From Nymphaea colorata (taxonomy: Eukaryota > Streptophyta > Magnoliopsida > Nymphaeales > Nymphaeaceae): a stretch of DNA of 64,000 nucleotides. Below are positions 55,561 to 64,000 of this stretch, in pieces (the stretch's first letter is position 1; each line of letters begins with the position of its first letter). The DNA is taken from positions 19,307,655 to 19,371,654 of the forward strand of contig NC_045143.1 in NCBI RefSeq assembly GCF_008831285.2, written 5' to 3'. A model generated the notes under the pieces. It was not told the origin of the DNA and did not search any database. It worked only from the letters and a program-made list of their open reading frames with translations. A program made the position numbers and the translations under genes.

Positions 55561-58500
55561 CTCTTCCAGTTTCAAGAGGTGTTGGATTATGTGACGCTAC
55601 CAAATGTACTTTCATTTACGCCTATGAAATATAAGATATTATTCATACATAGAATAGTCCAAGCGGACCCACTTAAAATCTTTACTGGCAACTATGGTCC
55701 ACTAGGAATAGATGCCTTCATGAAGATGCCCCAGCCCGTCATGAAGGTCTGCCATCCAAGATTTGGGTGACCTGTGTTAAATGCTTTTTTACTAAAATTC
55801 ATGCACACAACAATGATTATAAGGAGCTGGTCGTGTGGCTTCATTTATATTGTTTTGTTGATGCATGTTCTACTATGCAAAAGAACAATCTTTGTATTCA
55901 AATCTCCTTGGTTGACCACGATCTCACTAAAGTTGTGGTAGCCACCTAGAATCTGAACTCCTGCGGCAATGTGTTTTTGAATAGCAGGTCTTTCTCAAGG
56001 CTGAAGTGAATGTGAAAGCAATCATGCTGAATTTTGTTATTCAACCCTTTTTATTTTAGTTAACATAAGGTTTCTTCTAGTGTCAGGCAACAACACTTGG
56101 TTGGGTAGAGCAGGTTTTTTTTTTTTTGTTGTTGAAGGTAGGACTGATTGTTTTGTTGGGTTAGCCAATATTAATGATATCATGGTAGGCTAACCATTCT
56201 CTGAATAAACCCTTCTGCAGATATTGTTGCTTTGCTGCACAATTTTGTACATACCATTCAGTTTACTGGTTTTTGATTCCCCTCTTTTGTGTAGTAATTT
56301 TTATCATTATCTTCGTTAATAAAAGTAGGAGGCCTATCCTCCAGCAAGGTTGTTTTAGAAAAATCTAGAATTGTAGAAATTCAGAACTTTGCCTAACTTC
56401 AAGAAGCTATGTCTCTCTAACCAGAAATTATATTAATAATCCATCAAAATAATGTGTTTCTCATACGTGTCTAGTTTGGTTTTTTGAAATTTCATCGAGT
56501 TCTATCTCATTTTATCATTTTTCCATACTCTATTTTCTGTAATTTTTAAACAAAACAAATCAGTTCTTAAAATTTCTCTAACTTATGAACTTCATAACTT
56601 TTGTTTGTAAGATCTGATTTGCGTTCTGTAAAAGCTAGAGGTTTGATCTATTTTTCTAGTTCCTCCCCAGCAAATTTCAAATTGTTCTAAATTGATTTAG
56701 CCATTGGATTAGGTCATTTAGCCGGAACTATTTTTCTGCAACTATCTGTAGATTTCTGCATAATCATATTTTTCGTCAACTTCTTGAGTTCATTTCTCTC
56801 TCTTCATTTAATATTTTCCAGAACTTTCAACTCTTCTTGATTCATTGGCATGAAAGATAATCTAAAAACTAAATTTTAGACAAAAGTAAGTTGGTTTGTT
56901 ATCTTTTTCATCATTTCAAATGTGGTCATGGAGTCATATAATTAGTTCTATGTTTATATTCCTACTTTAAGTTCTCAAAATCATAACTTTTTACTTCATG
57001 CATGTTTTTTTGTTCTGTAAAGTTTTTTTTATTCTCTGTTATGTGGAGAGTCTACAAACCAGTTTTCAATTCAATCCTAATTGATTTGGTAGGGTTTTTG
57101 ACGAACCAAATGTACATCTGTAACCTATTTTGTAAAATATATTTTATACAACTTCCGATTTTTGTCATAGGTTTGTGGTCCTATATCATTTAGATCTTAA
57201 AAGGTCTTTCAAATCTATTACTTAGAGTTGATTGTCTCATGTAGAGAATCTTCCTATTAAATTTTGTGTTAATCCAACATAGTTAGCATAGCTTTTGAAT
57301 TTATTAAAGTCAGCTACCATGTCATATTGTCATGTTTTCTAGTCTTTAACTAAATTTTCATTTTTGAGCCTGTTAGCCTTGAGACAATCCTATTTTAGAG
57401 TTTAACTTTGATTTCTTTCATGTTCTGAACATAGTTAAGATTTTGTAGCATGCTCTAACTCTAGTAGAGGGTGTCTAGGCTTGCAAATCATAATTGAATA
57501 TTAGTTTACATTCTTATTATTATGCATATCATGTTTGTGTTTTAATATTACAATACAGCATTTGAGTTTGCTCAACATATGCCTCGAGACAATAGTTCTT
57601 GCATGTGTATTCTTGATCTAGCTTGGCTCTCGGTTCATTTAAAAAAAAACATGCATATTATAATTGGATGCCCTGTAATGTTTGATGTGCATTCATATAG
57701 TTTGCTTTCACTATGCATCATGTATCATTTCCAACTACGCACTTAGAATTAGGTCCATGTGAGAATTAGGACTGGTTATCAGCTACATGCATGTGACAAT
57801 ATTCCTTGCATACACTTTATGTGAACTGACTCTCTTAAGGATGTATGCTTCCGAAAGCATAGCACTGAAATGCATATTCTCAAAATTGAACCAGTTTATT
57901 GAAATTTAAACCCTAGGTTAAACATACCTAATACCACGTTAGGTTTACTGGATGCCTTGATCAAGACCTAGCATCGAGCCCACTACAATAACCCAAACCT
58001 AGCCCATGTTAAAACCATAACCCTAGTTAGAATTACCTAAATTCCCTTTTGCACCCAAATAGGTTGTGTGAAGCTAGAATGGATCCAAACCTTGTGAATT
58101 TGATTTCAAATCTTCAAATTTGAACTTGGATTTACTTGAATATGGATTTAGAAGGTTGGATCCTGATTTGAATATTTTATTTGAAGTACTAGATCTAGAT
58201 TTCAAGTAACTTGGATTGTAATTTTGGATTTTACACATAATTATATTCCATTTTAGATTTTGTATATTATATCTAGAAGAATTTTGATCATAATTTCAGA
58301 ACTTATAGGATCATAACCTAATTTGAACTTTAGATTTTAGATTCGTATGTTCTTTGGATCAAGATCTTAAATATTACAAGTTTGGATTTCATAATCAAAC
58401 TTAGATCTCAACCTTAGTTAGTTCCTTGGATCCAAAACCCCAATTTCAAATCCTTAGATTTAGATCTATGAATGGGATCATAAAGTACAAGTTTGGATTT

Positions 58501-61500
58501 TCCTTGATCCAATATCAAAAATTCATATTTGAAATCTCAACATTTCAGATTTCAGATCATATATCTCTTTAGGTCTGCATCCCAAGAACCCTAGAAACTA
58601 TATCTCAATTTTGCCTGGACCTAGTTTACATGCATTCATATTAGATTTAAGAACTAATGCATGGATCAATGATGATACAAACCATGAACTGCATCCCTAG
58701 GATCCAAATGAATCTTCTTTAGTTCATGCACTTTTCCAAAATATCATCTTTTCAAATTCATGGCATGTTAGAATCTAGATGACAATCATAACTTAGAATA
58801 TGAAATATTTAACCCTAATCTATGATCTAATTAACCCTAGTAAAAGCGTCATGAACAGTCAGGTCTTGCACTGGCAGGTCAGGTCCTATCTCTTGTAATT
58901 TTTCGCAAGAGATAAGGAAGTGAGTAAATTTTTGAACTTTTCTTATATGAATGGTCTTAAGCAACATTCCAAAATTTTGCATGTAAACATATCCACATAA
59001 TTTTTCTAAGGTAGACTATGTATCACGCATTGAACATGAATGTCAGGCTTGATGACAAATTGCCTAATTTTCTCATGTTGTGAATTCTGGGATGAGTTCA
59101 TCCTTGCCATCCTTCTAGATAGTTTCAAGGTACACTAAAGAAGAACCATCAACAGACTTCAATAAATCTTGCAAAATCATAAAGGACTCTAGTTGACTCT
59201 TCTACAATTGGTAGTTGTCCTTGTTTAACTTTATAGAAAATTGCATTGCAATCACATTTCATTACATGGATGACAATGATGCCATGAAGTTGTGAGCTAC
59301 AAACTACGATACCATAAAGAGGAAGTGAGCATATGAGAGGAGAAAAGAAAGCTCTCTTGTTGCTGACAACAAGAGAGTGAATGCTTTGATATATTCATCT
59401 ATATTTAGTTACAACAAAATTTATGACACTAAAATAGAAGAGGGTTACAACTATGGAAACAAACGTAGCAAGTTTGCACATATTATCTTTGATTGATAAA
59501 AGTAAGCATATTATTTACTTAATTATCTCATTTAACTGCTTCTTAACTTTCCCATTGACGACTCGAGATTCTCTAGTGATCAATATGCAAAAATATTAAA
59601 ATTATTTTGTAAAAATAGGTGAAAAAGTATATAAAATTTAATTAAAAATAAAATATACTTAAAATATTCAGACATGGAAAAATATTAAATTACATAAATT
59701 TTCCACCAAGCTAATTCTAATAACCTTGGTCCCACCATTTGTTTTGAACACCACATATTAAAAGAATTTGATGAAAAAAATAAAAACATGTTCTTGCCAC
59801 CCACTACAACTCTACTAGGGATCTGTGCCCCCCCCCCCCCAAAAAAAAAAAAATCTATTATAAAAAAATTGAACAAATGCAGTGGGTTGACTCAAAGTTA
59901 TATATAGAAAATCCCATAGCAACTTGGATGCCACCGGCTACAATTGGAGAAGCAAATATATCACGTCAAAGTTTGGATAACAGCACAAGGAAAATAAAAT
60001 TTTTATGAGTATAATGCAAGGAAGATTGAGAATTGAAATATGAGAGGTAGGTGATCATGCATTGCCAACTTCTGGGGCCAACCATAAAAGAATCCTTTTT
60101 GTACTTCATTTTGTTCCCTTTTCTTTTTTACTTCAATGGAAGAAGATTAGTAAGAAGTGTACTTATTTCAACCTTGTTACTTTCTTTTTATCTTCAACAA
60201 AATTTTTATCTTTTAGAGTAGGTGATTGGTTCCATCAAAGTCCAAGATATAGATCCATGCAATCTTGATTTCAGAGCAGGTGGTTGTTCCTTTTCAAGTC
60301 CAAGATCTAGATTCATGCATGTTTGAACAACCAGAGTTCCTTTTTTAATTATTGAAATTTGTGTAATTTAGTGTAGGGTGGGATTGACATTTACAAAACT
60401 TGTAAAAGTGGAAAGCAATCATTCAATTAAGATCTTATAATTCTTAATCTTTCAGAAATTTTAATGTGGATGTTTTCTTTAAAAAACAACATTTCTCCTC
60501 TTGTGATGAAGAGAAAAGAACCAATGGTATAGTAACTTGGGAATCATAACCTTCTTTAATGAGTTTCTAATAGTCTCATTTTGATTTTCCGCAACATAAT
60601 GTTGGAAATGGACAAACAAGGTGCCTACAAATAATTAAACCTCATACTGTATGAGATGACATAATTCCAACCAATAAAATCATTTTAATTGGACTAGTAT
60701 TTTAGTTAGTGTCTAATGGATGATCAATGGCATATATAAGCCAACAAGTTAGATTTTCAATGGGATTTGTAAAGGTTGCAGCATTGTTAAAAGTAATAAG
60801 CTTAGCTCCGTTTGTTTTTCTTCTTGTAGAGTAGGACAATAAACCTCTGCAATGGGAGATAGAAATTTTATAGCAACATTTGGCCCCGAATATCAATATA
60901 AGAAACATTCAGCCCAATGAATAACTTAATCACCTTCTCTTGTTGTAGTTGCTTCTTAGCAAAGACTGTCAAAACACTCAAAGATGTTAGTAAGAATGAA
61001 AGCAATTCATCCCAATAACTTTTAGACTTTGTGAAATATGCAGTGACAAAAGGAGTATCTTAAGTAAGACAACATATGACACTGTGAATCTGAAATATGT
61101 GTGGTATATAGTTTTGTGATGCTTAAGATTCTAAAAAATTCAAACATCATGGAAGCACAAATGGCACTATCCAGATGCCTCTTTGGTAAAGAGTTAATAA
61201 TCCCAGATAACACCGTGATATTATTAATTGCTGCCAATTTACGAGTTGTTATTGTTTAAAATCGTTTGTAAACAATTTAGGGTATGTGTCTGCATTGTGG
61301 ACTAGCAAGATCTGTTCAGACTTACCTGCATTTCTAGTTTACCTTGGATGAAAATTGCTATAGAGACGATTAGGGTTCGTTTTCTTGGAAGTACGTAGTT
61401 TAGTTTTTTGTTGGTCCTATTAATTGGTTTTGCATTTTTGTTTTTATTTGGAATGTATTACCAATTAGTTTAGTGTTTGAGGGGCCTTGCAGTGGAGCTG

Positions 61501-64000
61501 TATGCTCTAGTTTCACGTGACCTATAGATTTATTTCTAGTTAAAATTGCTCCAAACATTGCTTTGAGTTAGCGATGTACTCTAAACAAGCAGGTATTAGT
61601 TGTGTTCTATGATTGTTTGCTCTTTGTCATTGTTTAGATTTGCTTCACTAAATTTTGATATAGGAAAGCATGCTACAGGTGTATACATACTGGCAATTTT
61701 CTATCTTTTGCATCCTCTATGTTTGACTCTTATAGATTTAGGTCATTTGATAGCCATGTAGTCTCTAGCAGTTTTGTGTGTGTGTGTTTTTGCTATAGTT
61801 TAAATAGGTTCTAGTCTAAGGACAATATTAGTCTCATTTTCCAGGGTCTGGTCTGGATTCTTACTCAGTTTCAAACATGTTTAGATGGGCTTAGGGTGTG
61901 GCAACACACAATGAACTAGAACCAAGTATTAGTTGGTCTCCAGCAGTCCAAATAAGGAACAGGGTGATAAGTTGTGCCTCCTGATTGTGTTATTGATTTT
62001 ACTGAATAATACTTCTTTATTTTGTGTTCGTGTGCAGGTCATAGTTAGAACTCGTTATGGTATATGTCATTAAGAAATCAGTCTATTTCACTCTGATTTT
62101 TGGTATGGACAAACAGAGTCTCTACTTTCTATAGCTTCAATTCAGGTTTTCTTTCAACTTGAGTTTGTTATTTTGTGGATGTTTTCACTTATGTTTTCCT
62201 TTTGCTTTAGTAGTTTGATAGAGTTACACTTAGTCTAGACTCTTATTGAGTTTCAAGTTGTTTAAAGTACATTACATCTAGATTCTAGTTAGTTTAAATA
62301 AAAAACAACATAATAGCTGGATAGACTATTCTCATAGTTTTTTGGTCTTTTGAGCTTTTTCTTGTATTTTTTTGCATGATAACTTTGTATTTTAAATAGA
62401 AAGCATTATATTTTAAGCTGAAAAATAGAAATGTTCGTGTGAGGAATAGTGTGAGTTGAAATAGGTTTAAGTTTAGTTTTAGTTATTGTGCTTAAAGTGT
62501 CCGTAACATACTATATAGAACATAGATTTCCTCTTTGCTTCATTTTGCTTCTTTGTGTAATTTGTTTTTTAGTTGGTGGTTGAGTGTATGAATTAAGTAC
62601 AAGGTAGATAGTGTTTAAGGTGTATACATTGCGACAAATCATTACAACTGAAGAAGTGAGCCTTGAGCTTAGGTGATTTTCATTTTTATGACATGAGGCC
62701 GTTTTGGTTCCTGATTTATAATTATACACTTATAATTTGTAATAGGTCTGATGTGCTTGTTGGACTCCATTTTTATTTTTGAGGCAACAAATAGTTTTTT
62801 TTTTTTGTTCTTATCATTCTTTGTTTCTTCCCAGACTTGTACTAATTGGAAGCCATTTATTTAATAATGTAATGTATGGTTTTCACTAAAGTTTTTATGA
62901 AAATTATTGCTTAATGTTTCATAAAAGCCATCTCACTTGACCCCTTCATTTTTCTTCTTGCAAGATGCTTTATTTTCTTCTTGCAAAATAAGAGAACAAA
63001 CCTTTGTAATGGGGGGTAAAATTTCTAGTAGCAAAATTTAGCATACAAAAGGTCGACATACCCAAGCTCCAATTGGTTGTAACTCTTCATTACTCATTTT
63101 TTGAAGAAAAAAATTTGATGAATATAAAAGAAGACAAATGTTGAACCAACGGCTCTCATTGGAAGACAAGGGTCATGTTTGGTATAGGCTATGATACTAA
63201 ACAAAGAATGATAGGAGAAAGAGATGAAAAAAACACAATGTATTTCGTTATATTCTATTGAAAGAAGCAATAATGACATTCATACACTATTCATAAAAGA
63301 ATGTATATATCAGAAATCATCAATGCACAACAAAAAGTAATCAAAACAAAATAGAAATTAGTCTTACAAATCAAGGGGGGAGAAAACTTTTCATTTTCCT
63401 TATTTTAAATTTTTATTTGCACATATTCATAGTTCACAACCTTATATTCTCTTGCTTATGCAATGGTTTATATTTTATAGACCCAAATTAAGAAAAATCT
63501 CATGTTGAATGGAGCATTTATTTTTACTTTTCTCTTGGAAAATCTAAAAAAATTAAGCATGTAAGTAAAATTATAAAAATATATGAAATATATACATGCA
63601 TAGAAAAATGATATTTAACAAAATTTGTTGCATTAACAGATCAGGTTAGGATGTTTTTAATAAATTGTTTTCCAAAAATCTCATGTACATTTTTTAGAGA
63701 TCAAAAAATAGCTCATGAAAATCCCACATCAAAATCACAAGTTTCTCAAATAATATTTTATATTTTATTTTACTGTTGTAGTAATGTTATGCAAAAATTT
63801 GGTTCAAATTTGACACACAAGATAGTACCATAGGAGCTCTAATTGATTTTGCAGATTCACTAGGAGTTGGCCTAAACTACACCTAAAATCATGTTCCAAA
63901 ATTGCTTCAAAGCATCCAAGCTAACTGTCCTTTTCCATGATCAGCCTTCTTGCACTAGAAATTGTTATGACAATTTGACCTTGCAAATGACTTTGCAGTT
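55561..64000. other. AT-rich region, no gene recognised
   Basis: Only short frames (all under 80 aa). Sections at 58080-58600 are rich in TTGGATTT/AAATCCAA-like words, and there is a short C10A12-type homopolymer junction near 59828. A minus-strand TGGTATCGTAG (about 59305-59315) resembles a decayed primer-binding site. No protein family recognised. Confidence 0.4.

Noticed and set aside
1-64000. CRISPR arrays, operons, ribosome-binding sites or replication origins
   Set aside because: The window is plant nuclear DNA; no such structure was seen.

Overview
This is nuclear DNA from a flowering plant. Evidence: intron-containing genes with plant-type splice sites, an AGGGTTT-type leader, a G-type lectin receptor kinase family found only in land plants, plant Ty1-copia, Ty3-gypsy, LINE, hAT and MITE debris, and a degenerate organellar tRNA-Asn. 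The species cannot be fixed from the sequence. All gene calls come from reading the translation and recognising families; no database search was possible.

Layout. 1-3083: 5' end of a degenerate minus-strand copia retrotransposon (LTR, primer-binding site, broken gag, start of pol) running off the left edge. 6440-20210: the housekeeping segment. It holds a small uL18-family ribosomal protein gene (7500-7832) and a seven-exon plus-strand gene for a MOG1/RANGRF homologue (9427-20207, 205 aa assembled from exons). Intron 3 of that gene is about 7.2 kb and packed with retrotransposon remnants. 20.2-27.5 kb: intergenic DNA with MITEs, a tRNA-Asn pseudogene, tandem duplications and a dead lectin-kinase copy.

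23.6-39.2 kb: a small G-type lectin receptor-like kinase (LECRK/RLK1-like, S-domain) cluster on the plus strand. It has a truncated pseudogene (23643-24255), a full single-exon 796-aa receptor kinase with a non-RD kinase domain (27790-30180), and a 419-aa ectodomain-only protein with signal peptide, lectin, EGF-like and PAN-like regions that stops where the membrane anchor would begin (37969-39228). Such receptors sit in the plasma membrane and usually serve in defence or stress sensing; the kinase-less member is predicted to be secreted. Between them lies an 848-bp non-autonomous hAT transposon with a perfect 8-bp target duplication.

39.2-64 kb: repeat-rich, with no convincing host gene. It contains a foldback MITE, an 854-bp TRIM-type element with two 302-bp LTRs, a 7.9-kb gypsy-derived element without recognisable reverse transcriptase (1.8-kb right LTR, truncated left LTR, zinc-knuckle gag), and a decayed LINE (reverse transcriptase plus zinc-binding domain). 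From about 55.6 kb to the end is AT-rich DNA in which I recognise nothing.
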